From Saccharopolyspora dendranthemae (GTDB lineage: Bacteria; Actinomycetota; Actinomycetes; Mycobacteriales; Pseudonocardiaceae), in contig NZ_VIWX01000004.1 in the NCBI RefSeq assembly GCF_007829955.1, positions 496,001 to 560,000 on the forward strand: DNA of 64,000 bases, written 5' to 3'. The position numbers were made by a program, and so were the translations under genes. Below, piece after piece: positions 36,291-44,684 of the stretch. The notes under the pieces were generated by a model that saw only the letters and a program-made list of their open reading frames with translations, searched no databases and had not been told where the DNA came from. How positions within the stretch are numbered: the first letter of the stretch is position 1; every line of letters starts with the position of its first letter.

Positions 36291-37762
36291 CCCTGCTGCG
36301 CCGACGGCTCCGAGGCCGGGGCACCGATGGAGGGCAACCCGAGGCTGACCCCGGAGGTCTTCGGCCGCACGCCCTCTTCCCAGTGATCGCCGGCGCGGGT
36401 CCGGCGGTGACCCGTGATGTCGGCGTCGGCGACCAGGTGGTGCGGAGCGGCGCGGGTGATCGTGGTGCGCACGAGATCGCCGGGCCGGATCTCGCCGTCG
36501 AGCGCACCGGTGGGGGTGAAGTGCACCAGGCGGCCGTCGCGCGCGCGGCCGGACAGCCGGTGGGTCTCGGCGTCCTTGCGGCCCTCGCCCTCGGCCACCA
36601 GCAGCTCGACCTCGCGGCCGACGATCTTCTTGTTCTCGTCCCAGGAGATCTCGTTCTGCAACGCGACCAACCGCTCGTAGCGCTGCTGGACGACCTCCTT
36701 GGGCAGCTGCTCGGGCATGTCCGCGGCGGGCGTGCCCGGGCGCTTGGAGTACTGGAAGGTGAAGGCGCTGGAGAACCGAGCGCGCCGCACGACCTCCATC
36801 GTGGCCTCGAAGTCCTCCTCGGTCTCCCCCGGGAAACCGACGATGATGTCGGTGGTGATGGCCGCTTCCGGCATCGCCGCGCGCACCTTGCCGACGATGT
36901 CGAGGAAGCGCTCGCTGCGGTAGGAGCGGCGCATCGCCTTGAGGATCCGGTCCGAACCGGACTGCAGCGGCATGTGCAGCTGCGGGCAGACGTTGGGCGT
37001 CTCGGCCATCGCCTCGATGACGTCGTCGGTGAAGTCGCGCGGGTGCGGCGAGGTGAACCGGACGCGCTCCAGTCCGTCGATCTCACCGCAGGAGCGCAGC
37101 AGCTTGCCGAAGGCGTAGCGGTCGCCGAACTCGACGCCGTAGGCGTTGACGTTCTGGCCGAGCAGGGTCACCTCGAGGACGCCCTCGGACACCAGCGCCT
37201 CGACCTCGGAGAGGACCTCGCCGGGCCTGCGGTCCTTCTCCTTGCCGCGCAGCGCGGGCACGATGCAGAAGGTGCAGGTGTTGTTGCAGCCCACCGACAC
37301 CGAGACCCAGCCGGAGTAGGCGGAATCGCGGCGGGCCGGGAGCGTGGACGGGAAGACGTCCAGCGACTCCAGGATCTCGACCTCGGCCTCCTGGTTGTGC
37401 CGCGCGCGTTCCAGCAGCGTCGGCAGCGAGCCGAGGTTGTGAGTGCCGAAGACGACGTCGACCCAGGGCGCCTTCTTGACGATCGTGTCGCGGTCCTTCT
37501 GCGCGAGGCAGCCGCCGACGGCGATCTGCATGCCCGGGTTGATGTCCTTCTGCGGGCGCATGTGACCGAGCGTTCCGTACAGCCGGTTGTCGGCGTTCTC
37601 GCGCACGGCGCAGGTGTTGAACACGACCACGTCGGGCGGCATCTCACCGCCGGTCTCGGCCCGCGCGTACCCGGCGTCCTCCAGCATGCCCGCGAGCCGC
37701 TCGGAATCGTGCACGTTCATCTGGCAGCCGAAAGTGCGGATCTCGTACGTCTTCGTGCTCAC
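36278..37762 (-). CDS. miaB: tRNA-2-methylthio-N6-dimethylallyladenosine synthase
   Basis: A radical-SAM methylthiotransferase that adds the 2-methylthio group to i6A37 made by MiaA. 494 residues. The N-terminal UPF0004 domain has Cys in GCQMN, NTCAVRE and GGCLAQK for the auxiliary cluster. The radical-SAM motif is CNNTCTFC near 157-164, and a TRAM domain lies near 385-450. The start is GTG. The last about 45 residues are an extension beyond TRAM. The membrane protein gene overlaps its end. Confidence 0.96.
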   Translation of the reverse strand: MSTKTYEIRTFGCQMNVHDSERLAGMLEDAGYARAETGGEMPPDVVVFNTCAVRENADNRLYGTLGHMRPQKDINPGMQIAVGGCLAQKDRDTIVKKAPWVDVVFGTHNLGSLPTLLERARHNQEAEVEILESLDVFPSTLPARRDSAYSGWVSVSVGCNNTCTFCIVPALRGKEKDRRPGEVLSEVEALVSEGVLEVTLLGQNVNAYGVEFGDRYAFGKLLRSCGEIDGLERVRFTSPHPRDFTDDVIEAMAETPNVCPQLHMPLQSGSDRILKAMRRSYRSERFLDIVGKVRAAMPEAAITTDIIVGFPGETEEDFEATMEVVRRARFSSAFTFQYSKRPGTPAADMPEQLPKEVVQQRYERLVALQNEISWDENKKIVGREVELLVAEGEGRKDAETHRLSGRARDGRLVHFTPTGALDGEIRPGDLVRTTITRAAPHHLVADADITGHRRTRAGDHWEEGVRPKTSGVSLGLPSIGAPASEPSAQQGCAC

Positions 37763-37916
37763 CGTTCCACGGTAGCGCCTGGTCAGATCCCCGATTCACC
37801 CGCCCGGAACGACGAGCGAGCAGCAGATACCCGACCTCGCCGATTACGGAACGCAACCGGCGTTCCAGGACTGCCGACGCGATGAGTGGCCAAGCGGACG
37901 AAGCCCGCTCCGTTGC

Positions 37917-37932
37917 GTAACGGATTTGAAAC
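37917..37932 (+). promoter_or_regulatory. GlnR-type binding site upstream of gluABCD
   Basis: GTAAC-GGATTT-GAAAC, an exact match to the actinobacterial GlnR half-pair gTnAC-N6-GaAAC, 95 bp before the gluA start in a 264-bp gene-free region. GlnR is the global nitrogen regulator of actinomycetes. Only one a-b pair is seen. Confidence 0.6.
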
Positions 37933-38026
37933 AACCGATCCATCCCAAGCACTGGACTCCGGAGCCACAGCAGGCTTAAGTTTCCGCCAACGAAATCCGC
38001 AAAACCGACTCATTCGGGAGCACTGA

Positions 38027-38782
38027 ATGACCGCAGCCCCCACGGACGTTCCGATGATCCGGATGTCCGCGGTCGACAAGTTCTTCGGGTCACTGCACGT
38101 GCTGCGGTCGATCGACCTCGAAGTGCCCAAGGGACAGGTCGTCGTGGTCCTGGGCCCCTCCGGTTCCGGCAAGTCCACGCTGTGCCGGGCCATCAACCGG
38201 CTCGAACCGATCAACGGCGGAACCATCGAGATCGACGGTGTTCCGCTCCCGGCCGAGGGACGCGCCCTGGCGGAGCTGCGCGCCGACGTCGGCATGGTCT
38301 TCCAGCAGTTCAACCTCTTCGCGCACAAGACGATCCTGGAGAACGTCACGCTCGGGCCGATCAAGGTCCGCGGGCAGAACCGGGACGAGGCGCAGCGCGA
38401 CGCGATGAAGCTGCTGGAGCGCGTCGGCATCGCCGACCAGGCCGCGAAGTACCCGGCGCAGCTCTCCGGTGGTCAGCAGCAGCGGGCGGCGATCGCCCGC
38501 GCGCTGGCGATGAAGCCGAAGGTCATGCTCTTCGACGAGCCGACCTCCGCGCTGGACCCGGAGATGGTCAACGAGGTGCTCGACGTGATGACCGGCCTCG
38601 CCGATGAGGGCATGACGATGGTCGTCGTCACGCACGAGATGGGTTTCGCCCGCCGCGCCGCGCACCGCGTGCTGTTCATGGCCGATGGCGAGGTCGTCGA
38701 GGACGGCCAGCCCGAGAAGTTCTTCGCAGAGCCGAAGAGCGAACGGGCCAAGGACTTCCTCGGCAAGATCCTCACCCACTGA
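38027..38782 (+). CDS. gluA: Glutamate/polar amino-acid ABC transporter ATPase
   Basis: The ATP-hydrolysing subunit of a polar amino-acid importer on the cytosolic face of the membrane. 251 residues. Walker A is GPSGSGKST (43-51), the signature LSGGQQQR is near 147-154, Walker B is MLFDEPTSALD near 166, and the switch His is in VVTHEMGF. First gene of gluABCD. In Corynebacterium gluABCD likewise lies next to recX-recA, which supports glutamate as substrate; the alternative is glutamine or aspartate. Confidence 0.94.
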   Translation: MTAAPTDVPMIRMSAVDKFFGSLHVLRSIDLEVPKGQVVVVLGPSGSGKSTLCRAINRLEPINGGTIEIDGVPLPAEGRALAELRADVGMVFQQFNLFAHKTILENVTLGPIKVRGQNRDEAQRDAMKLLERVGIADQAAKYPAQLSGGQQQRAAIARALAMKPKVMLFDEPTSALDPEMVNEVLDVMTGLADEGMTMVVVTHEMGFARRAAHRVLFMADGEVVEDGQPEKFFAEPKSERAKDFLGKILTH

Positions 38783-38816
38783 GTGTCACCACCATTGCAC
38801 AGAGAGGCACAAGCAG

Positions 38817-39716
38817 ATGCGAGGCAATAGATTCCGCCTGGTCACGGTGCTGACGGCATCGCTGGCACTGGCGTTGTCCGCCTGCGGCGGGGGCGGCGAG
38901 AACCAGCTGGCCGGTGGCGCCCCGGAGATCCCGGTCGACCAGAACGCGCAGTTCGAACCCGGCACGACGATGGCCAACCTCAAGCAGGCAGGCACGATCC
39001 GGATCGGCACCAAGATCGATCAGCCGCTGTTCGGCCTCAACGGTCTCGACGGCAAGCCGCAGGGCTTCGACGTCGAGATGGCCAAGCTGGTCGCGGCGAA
39101 GCTGGGCATCCCCGCGGACAAGATCCAGTGGGTCGAGGCTCCCAGCAAGACGCGCGAGGAGATCATCGAGCAGGATCGCGTCGACATGGTCGTGGCGACC
39201 TACACGATCAACGACTCGCGCAAGCAGCGGATCAGCTTCGCCGGGCCGTACTACACGGCCGGCCAGGACATCATGGTCAAGAGCGACAACTCCCAGATCA
39301 CCGGTCCGGAGGCGCTGCGTCCGACCGGCGCGAAGGTCTGCTCGGTGACGGGCTCGACCCCGGCCGAGAAGATCAAGGAGTACGTCGACGAGCAGAACCT
39401 GGTGCTCTTCGACGTCTACTCCAAGTGCGCCGACGCGCTGCGCACCGGCCAGGTCCAAGCGGTGACCACGGACAACGTGATCCTGATGGGTCTGGTCGAG
39501 CAGAGCGGCGGCCAGTTCAAGCTCGTGGAGAAGCCCTTCACCGAGGAGCCCTACGGCATGGGCATCAAGAAGGGCGACACGAAGTTCTGCGAGTTCATCG
39601 ACAAGACGCTCACGCAGGCGAGCCAGGACGGCACCTACGCGAAGGCCTGGCAGGCGACCGCGGGCAAGGTGTCCAAGCAGACGCCGAACCTTCCGCAAGC
39701 CGACCCCTGCAGCTGA
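38817..39716 (+). CDS. gluB: Glutamate-type solute-binding lipoprotein
   Basis: Extracytoplasmic receptor of the importer. 299 residues with a signal peptide and lipobox LSAC (Cys23), then the SBP_bac_3 bilobed domain: GTIRIGTKIDQPLFG, DVEMAKLVAAKLG, the hinge DMVVATYTI and ADALRTGQVQAVTTDN. Two Cys (VCSVTG and YSKCADA) may form a disulfide, as in homologues. AGAGAGG precedes the ATG. It lies 34 bp after gluA. A hairpin 15-45 bp after its stop separates it from the permeases. Confidence 0.94.
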   Translation: MRGNRFRLVTVLTASLALALSACGGGGENQLAGGAPEIPVDQNAQFEPGTTMANLKQAGTIRIGTKIDQPLFGLNGLDGKPQGFDVEMAKLVAAKLGIPADKIQWVEAPSKTREEIIEQDRVDMVVATYTINDSRKQRISFAGPYYTAGQDIMVKSDNSQITGPEALRPTGAKVCSVTGSTPAEKIKEYVDEQNLVLFDVYSKCADALRTGQVQAVTTDNVILMGLVEQSGGQFKLVEKPFTEEPYGMGIKKGDTKFCEFIDKTLTQASQDGTYAKAWQATAGKVSKQTPNLPQADPCS

Positions 39717-39730
39717 CCTGATCGCGGAAT

Positions 39731-39761
39731 GAGGGTGCCGTCCGCTCCGGTCGGCACCCTC
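39731..39761 (+). terminator. Intercistronic hairpin between gluB and gluC
   Basis: GAGGGTGCCG (39731-39740) pairs with CGGCACCCTC (39752-39761), a perfect 10-bp stem, followed by ATCTCTT. Being inside the operon, it probably acts as a partial terminator or an mRNA stabiliser. Confidence 0.6.
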
Positions 39762-39784
39762 ATCTCTTGGCCGGAGTGGAACCT

Positions 39785-40435
39785 GTGCAAGTCCTCATCG
39801 ACAACCTGCCGCTCTACCTGAGCGGCCTAGTCCGCACGCTGGAGATCTGCCTGCTGGCGGGCCTGATCGCGCTGGTCCTCGGGACCGTCGCGGCGGGATT
39901 CCGGGTGTCCCCGCTGCCTCCGCTGCGCGGCGCCGGGACCAGCTGGGTCAACGTGCTGCGCAACTGCCCGCTGACCGTGGTGCTGTTCTTCATGGCCTTC
40001 GGCCTGCCGGAACTCGGCGTCAACGGCTCCTACTTCTGGTTCGGCACCATCGGTCTCGCGCTCTACACCTCGGCCTTCGTGTGCGAAGCGATCCGAAGCG
40101 GCGTCAACGCCGTTCCGGCAGGTCAGGCCGAGGCCGCTCGTGCGGTGGGACTGACCTTCGGCCAGTCGCTGTCGCTGGTCGTGCTCCCGCAGGCGGTGCG
40201 CACGGTGGTCCCGCCGCTGGGCAACGTGATCATCGCGATGATCAAGAACTCGGCGCTGGTGGGTGCGTTCGGCGTCGGCGGGGACCTGTTCTCCGTCGGC
40301 GACACGCTGACCTCGGCGCGCGGGCTGTCCGCGCTCCCGGTCCTGATCGGCGTGGTGCTCGGCTACCTGGTGATCACCATCCCGGCCGGTCTGCTGCTGA
40401 GTTACCTGGAGCGGAAGGTGGCGATCGCGCGATGA
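39785..40435 (+). CDS. gluC: Glutamate ABC transporter permease
   Basis: One of two membrane subunits of the importer, about 216 residues with five membrane segments. The coupling-helix motif near EAARAVGLTFGQSL and the conserved LPQAVR identify the HisMQ permease family. The start is uncertain: GTG 39785 has GGAG at good spacing; TTG 39767 and GTG 39776 are in frame. Its stop overlaps the gluD start by 4 bp. Confidence 0.92.
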   Translation: MQVLIDNLPLYLSGLVRTLEICLLAGLIALVLGTVAAGFRVSPLPPLRGAGTSWVNVLRNCPLTVVLFFMAFGLPELGVNGSYFWFGTIGLALYTSAFVCEAIRSGVNAVPAGQAEAARAVGLTFGQSLSLVVLPQAVRTVVPPLGNVIIAMIKNSALVGAFGVGGDLFSVGDTLTSARGLSALPVLIGVVLGYLVITIPAGLLLSYLERKVAIAR

Positions 40436-41313
40436 CCAACGCGGTTCTCTACGAAACCCCGGGCCCGCAGGCGAAGCGGCGTTCGCTGGTCGCCAGTGCC
40501 ACCGTCGGCTTGCTGCTGCTCGCGCTCGTCGGCTGGATCGTCTACACCTTGGGCACGCAGGGGCAGCTGACCGCCGAGAAGTGGGGCCCGCTGCTGGATC
40601 CGACCAACGGCACGTTCACCGCGCTGTGGGGCCTGATGGGCACCGGTCTGCTGGGGACGCTCACCGCAGCCGCGCTGGCGATGGTGTTCTCGATGGTCAT
40701 CGGCACCCTGCTGGCGATCACCCGGGTCGTGAGCGCGCCGTGGTACCGGTGGCTCGTGGTCGGCGTGGTCGAGCTGCTGCGCGGCGTCCCGGTCGTGATC
40801 ATGGTGTTCTTCGCCTTCCGGGTGCTGCCCTCGCTCGGCCTGGACCTCTCGCCGATGTGGTTCCTGGTGATCGGCCTGACCGCGTACAACTCGGTGATCA
40901 TCGCCGAGATCGTGCGCGCCGGGATCCTCGCGTTGCCCCAGGGCCAGAGCGAAGCCGCCTACGCCATCGGCCTGCGCCGAGGCCAGGTGCTGAGCCAGGT
41001 GCTGCTGCCGCAGGCGTTCCGGGCGATGCTGCCCGCTCTGATCAGCCAGCTCGTGGTGATCGTCAAGGACACCTCGCTGGGCTTCATCGTCGCCTACGTC
41101 GACGTGGTCCGCGAAGCCCAGGTGATCATCCAGAACCTCAACAACCCGATCCAGACCTACATCGTGGTCGGCGCGATCTTCATCCTCATCAACTACCTGC
41201 TGAGCAGGCTGGCGACCTTCACCGAACGTCGCCTCAGCCAGGGCCGCAAGGGCAAGCTCGGCACGGTCGCCCTCCAGGACACCGGCGAAGCCCGGGACAC
41301 CGCCCGGCTCTGA
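40432..41313 (+). CDS. gluD: Glutamate ABC transporter permease
   Basis: Second permease subunit, 293 residues. It is longer than GluC by a basic N-terminus and an extracellular stretch (about 40-65). Membrane segments run from about 20 to 265, with the EAA-type loop SEAAYAIGLRRGQ and LPQAFR. The C-terminal tail is rich in Arg/Lys and Asp. Translation is coupled to gluC by ATGA overlap. The operon ends at a bidirectional terminator. Confidence 0.93.
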   Translation: MTNAVLYETPGPQAKRRSLVASATVGLLLLALVGWIVYTLGTQGQLTAEKWGPLLDPTNGTFTALWGLMGTGLLGTLTAAALAMVFSMVIGTLLAITRVVSAPWYRWLVVGVVELLRGVPVVIMVFFAFRVLPSLGLDLSPMWFLVIGLTAYNSVIIAEIVRAGILALPQGQSEAAYAIGLRRGQVLSQVLLPQAFRAMLPALISQLVVIVKDTSLGFIVAYVDVVREAQVIIQNLNNPIQTYIVVGAIFILINYLLSRLATFTERRLSQGRKGKLGTVALQDTGEARDTARL

Positions 41314-41320
41314 CCAGATC

Positions 41321-41362
41321 CGCAAAACGGGGTGCTTCCACGCGGAGGCACCCCGTTTTGCG
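41321..41362. terminator. Bidirectional terminator after gluD
   Basis: A 19-bp stem (41321-41339 with 41344-41362, one G-T pair) and a 4-base loop. The A/T-rich base CGCAAAACGG gives a T-tract on the plus strand (CGTTTTGCG) and on the minus strand, so it can serve both gluD and the convergent lipoprotein gene. Confidence 0.88.
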
Positions 41363-41956
41363 TCACGGGTGGGCCGAGATTCCTTGGGGAGTCAGGTTCT
41401 GGTCGGCGATGCGTTGCCAGGTGCCATCGGCGACGGCTTCCTGGAGCATTCCCCGGAGCTCTTCGGCTAGCTCGGGGTCGTCGGCCTTGATGACGAGGTT
41501 CCGCTCGGTGTCGGTGACCGCGTACGGGATCGCGGTGAGCTGCGGGACGTCGGAGGGACCGCCGAGCAGGACGTCGACGTTGCCCGCGCCGACCGCGTCG
41601 CGCAGCAGCGTCGGGGGCAGTCGGCGGAACTGCACCTGGGTGCTGGGGTCGAGACCGATGCGACGAGCGATGTCGCGGGCGACGTCGACGTCGAAGCCCC
41701 GATATCCGCCCGCAGGATCCCGCGTGATGAATTTCGGCTGGTCGGCGCGCACACCGACCAGCAACCGCTTCCGCTGCTTGATCGCGGTCAGCGTCGGTGA
41801 GCTGCCCAGTTCCACGTCGCTTCCCGCCGAGGAGTTCGGCGGCGCGACCGGGACCTCGGGAGCGGGCGGAGGTGGTGGCGGCGCGGCGGGTTCGACTTGC
41901 CCGCATCCGGTCAGGACGACGGCCAGTGCCGCGACTGCGAGCAGGCGAATCCTCAC
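41363..41956 (-). CDS. Compact solute-binding-like lipoprotein
   Basis: A 197-residue lipoprotein (lipobox LTGC, Cys18) with a long Pro/Ala linker (about 22-45) and a shortened SBP_bac_3 domain. The opening KRLLVGVRADQPKFI, FDVDVARDIARRIGLDP and LLRDAVGAGNVDVLLGG match lobe 1, but about 60 residues of the lobe 2 middle are missing compared with GluB; the chain then passes to DTERNLVIKADDPELAEELR and a C-terminal helix. It may bind ligand weakly or act as a sensor. GTG 41956 follows GAAGGAG. No own transporter genes; it converges on gluD. Confidence 0.85.
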   Translation of the reverse strand: MRIRLLAVAALAVVLTGCGQVEPAAPPPPPPAPEVPVAPPNSSAGSDVELGSSPTLTAIKQRKRLLVGVRADQPKFITRDPAGGYRGFDVDVARDIARRIGLDPSTQVQFRRLPPTLLRDAVGAGNVDVLLGGPSDVPQLTAIPYAVTDTERNLVIKADDPELAEELRGMLQEAVADGTWQRIADQNLTPQGISAHP

Positions 41957-42042
41957 AACCACTCCTTCAGCATCGGGGCGAGGGATCCATGATCGCGCAC
42001 GTCCGGATCTCGGCGGGAACGGCTTCCGCTCAACTGGATCGA

Positions 42043-42072
42043 TTGTGAAATCCAGGCCACACCCGCTAGTGT
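42043..42072 (+). promoter_or_regulatory. Promoter of edd-eda
   Basis: -35 TTGTGA (42043-42048), an 18-base spacer and -10 TAGTGT (42067-42072) predict a start near 42079 and a 57-base leader carrying GGAGG. Confidence 0.6.
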
Positions 42073-42135
42073 GACCCGCGCCATGTGGCGCCAGCGTTGT
42101 CGCCCGTTTGTCCAGCTGAACAATCGGAGGCGATC

Positions 42136-43980
42136 ATGGCGCCAGTGCACGCCGTCGTCGACCAGGTCACCCGCCGCATCGCGGAGCGCAGCGCGCAGAC
42201 CCGCTCGGCCTACCTCGAACGCATCAACGCCGCGGCTGCGGAAGGCCCGGTCCGGGCCGAGCTGCCCTGCAGCAACCTCGCGCACGGCTTCGCGGCCTGC
42301 AGCGGCTCCGACCGGCTCGCGGTGCGCGGTGTCCGCAAGCCCGGGGTGGCGATCGTGTCGGCCTACAACGACATGCTCTCCGCGCACCAGCCCTACGCCG
42401 AGTTCCCCGCGTGGCTGAAGGATTCGGTGCGCGACGCGGGCGGTGTCGCGCAATTCGCCGGCGGCGTGCCCGCGATGTGCGACGGGATCACGCAGGGACG
42501 CACCGGCATGGAGCTGTCGCTGTTCTCCCGCGAGGTGATCGCGATGGCCACCGGCGTGGCGCTGTCCCACGAGATGTTCGACGGGGCGCTGCTTCTCGGC
42601 GTGTGCGACAAGATCGTGCCCGGTCTGCTGATCGGCGCGCTGTCGTTCGGACACCTGCCGACCCTGCTGGTGCCGGCGGGCCCCATGCCCTCCGGTCTCC
42701 CCAACCGCGAGAAGAGCCGGATCCGGCAGCTGTTCGCCGAGGGCAAGGCGACTCGGGAGGACCTGCTGGAGGCCGAGTCCGCCTCCTACCACTCCCCCGG
42801 CACCTGCACGTTCTACGGCACCGCCAACTCCAACCAGCTGGTCGTCGAGGTCATGGGCCTGCACCTGCCCGGATCCAGCTTCGTCCCGCCGGGAACCCCG
42901 CTGCGCCAGGCGCTCACCGAGGAGGCCGGCAGGCAGGTGGTGCGGCTCGGGCAGGGCGACGAGCGCGCGCCGATCGGCGAGCTGCTCGACGAGAAGGCGA
43001 TCGTCAACGGCGTGGTCGCGCTGCTGGCCACCGGCGGATCGACCAACCACACGCTGCACCTGCCCGCCATCGCGGCCGCCGCGGGCATCGAGCTGACCTG
43101 GGACGACTTCTCGGAGCTGTCCGCGGTCGTGCCGTCGCTGGCGAAGGTCTACCCGAACGGCTCGGCCGACATCAACCACTTCGCCGCCGCCGGTGGCGTG
43201 CAGACGCTGGTCGGCGAGCTGCTGGACGCGGGGCTGCTGCACGCCGACGTCCAGACCGTCGCCGGACCCGGCCTGGACCGCTACCGGCAGCAGCCGTTCC
43301 TCGACGACGGCGAGCTGGTGTGGCGGGACGCTCCGGCGAAGAGCCTGGACGACGACGTGCTGCGCGGGGTCGACGACCCGTTCGCGCCGGACGGCGGACT
43401 GCGAGTGCTGGAGGGCAACCTCGGGCGAGCGGTGATCAAGGTGTCGGCGGTGGCAGCCGAGCACCGCACCGTCACCGCGTCGGCGCGGGTCTTCGACGAC
43501 CAGCACGCCTTCACGGCCGCTTTCGCCGCCGGCGAGATCGATCACGACGTCGTGGTCGTGATCCGCAACCAAGGTCCGCAGGCCAACGGCATGCCCGAGC
43601 TGCACGGGCTCACCCCGGCGCTGGGCGTGCTGATGGATCGCGGCCACCAGGTCGCGCTGGTCACCGACGGCCGGATGTCCGGTGCCTCCGGCAAGATCCC
43701 GGCCGCGATCCAGCTCACCCCGGAAGCCACTGCGGGCGGGCCGCTCTCGCGGATCCAGGACGGTGACGTCGTGCGCCTCGACGCCGATCGGGAAACCCTG
43801 GAAGCGCTCGTGCCCGACGATGAGCTCGCCTCGCGCGTGCCCGCCGACGGGGCCGACCCGGCGCCGTTCGGCACCGGGCGCGAACTGTTCGCCGCGTTCC
43901 GCCAGGCCGTCGGCCGCGCCGACCAGGGCGCGAGCGTGTTCGGGCAACCGCAGCCCCGCACCAGCCAGGTGCGAGCATGA
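42136..43980 (+). CDS. edd: 6-phosphogluconate dehydratase
   Basis: First Entner-Doudoroff enzyme, 6-phosphogluconate to KDPG. 614 residues of the IlvD/Edd family. Edd rather than dihydroxy-acid dehydratase is indicated by SNLAHGFAACS, SAYNDMLSAHQPY, PAMCDGITQG, SPGTCTFYGTANSNQ and the length near 600. The cluster Cys are in PAMCDG and GTCTFYG. The ATG follows GGAGG. It forms an operon with eda. The pathway also needs zwf and pgl, not in this window. Confidence 0.96.
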   Translation: MAPVHAVVDQVTRRIAERSAQTRSAYLERINAAAAEGPVRAELPCSNLAHGFAACSGSDRLAVRGVRKPGVAIVSAYNDMLSAHQPYAEFPAWLKDSVRDAGGVAQFAGGVPAMCDGITQGRTGMELSLFSREVIAMATGVALSHEMFDGALLLGVCDKIVPGLLIGALSFGHLPTLLVPAGPMPSGLPNREKSRIRQLFAEGKATREDLLEAESASYHSPGTCTFYGTANSNQLVVEVMGLHLPGSSFVPPGTPLRQALTEEAGRQVVRLGQGDERAPIGELLDEKAIVNGVVALLATGGSTNHTLHLPAIAAAAGIELTWDDFSELSAVVPSLAKVYPNGSADINHFAAAGGVQTLVGELLDAGLLHADVQTVAGPGLDRYRQQPFLDDGELVWRDAPAKSLDDDVLRGVDDPFAPDGGLRVLEGNLGRAVIKVSAVAAEHRTVTASARVFDDQHAFTAAFAAGEIDHDVVVVIRNQGPQANGMPELHGLTPALGVLMDRGHQVALVTDGRMSGASGKIPAAIQLTPEATAGGPLSRIQDGDVVRLDADRETLEALVPDDELASRVPADGADPAPFGTGRELFAAFRQAVGRADQGASVFGQPQPRTSQVRA

Positions 43981-44021
43981 CCAGCGGCGGGACGACCGCA
44001 CCGAAGCGAGGGGAAGAGCAG

Positions 44022-44645
44022 ATGAACACCGCAGCCGACGTTTTCGACCTGGCGCCCGTGGTTCCCGTGGTAGCCCTGGACGACGTCGAGCACGCCGTCC
44101 CGCTGGCCGAAGCGCTGCTGCGCGGCGGGCTCCGGACCATCGAGGTCACCCTGCGCACCCCGGCCGGTCTCCCCGCGATCGAGCGGATCGCTGCCGAGGT
44201 TCCCGACATGGTCGCGGGAGCGGGCACGATCACCGAGGTCGGCCAGGCGAAGCAGGCGGCCGACGCCGGTGCCCGCTACCTGGTCACGCCCGGCACGACG
44301 GACCGGCTGCTGGACGACCTGGACTCCTCTGGCGTTCCGTACCTGGCGGGCGCGGGAACCGCGTCCGAGGCGATGCGGCTGGCCGAGCGCGGTGCGAGCG
44401 CGATGAAGTTCTTCCCCGCCGAGGCCAGCGGTGGAGTGCCGTTCCTCAAGGGGATCGCCGGACCGCTGCCGCACCTGCGGTTCTGCCCGACGGGCGGGAT
44501 CAGCCCGGCGAACGCGCCGGACTACCTGGCGCTGCCCAACGTCGGTTGCGTCGGCGGCTCCTGGCTCGCGCCGAAGAACCTGCTGACCGCGGGCGAGTGG
44601 ACGAAGATCGAGCAGCTGGCCGCCGAGGCCGCCGCGCTGCGCTGA
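44022..44645 (+). CDS. eda: KDPG aldolase
   Basis: Second Entner-Doudoroff enzyme: splits 2-keto-3-deoxy-6-phosphogluconate into pyruvate and glyceraldehyde-3-phosphate. About 207 residues. Schiff-base Lys K129 in MKFFPAE, E41 and R45 in EVTLRT, and FCPTGGISPANAPDYLAL for phosphate binding. ATG 44022 with GAGGGGAAGAG upstream gives the usual length; ATG 43977, overlapping the edd stop, is an alternative that adds 15 residues. Cotranscribed with edd and ended by a strong hairpin. Confidence 0.95.
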   Translation: MNTAADVFDLAPVVPVVALDDVEHAVPLAEALLRGGLRTIEVTLRTPAGLPAIERIAAEVPDMVAGAGTITEVGQAKQAADAGARYLVTPGTTDRLLDDLDSSGVPYLAGAGTASEAMRLAERGASAMKFFPAEASGGVPFLKGIAGPLPHLRFCPTGGISPANAPDYLALPNVGCVGGSWLAPKNLLTAGEWTKIEQLAAEAAALR

Positions 44646-44650
44646 GGTCG

Positions 44651-44680
44651 CGGGGCGCCCGCTCGCACGCGGGCGCCCCG
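44651..44680. terminator. Bidirectional terminator after eda
   Basis: A perfect 12-bp stem CGGGGCGCCCGC with its complement and a 6-base loop, between the eda stop and the convergent HAD gene stop. Confidence 0.75.
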
Positions 44681-44684
44681 GGCC

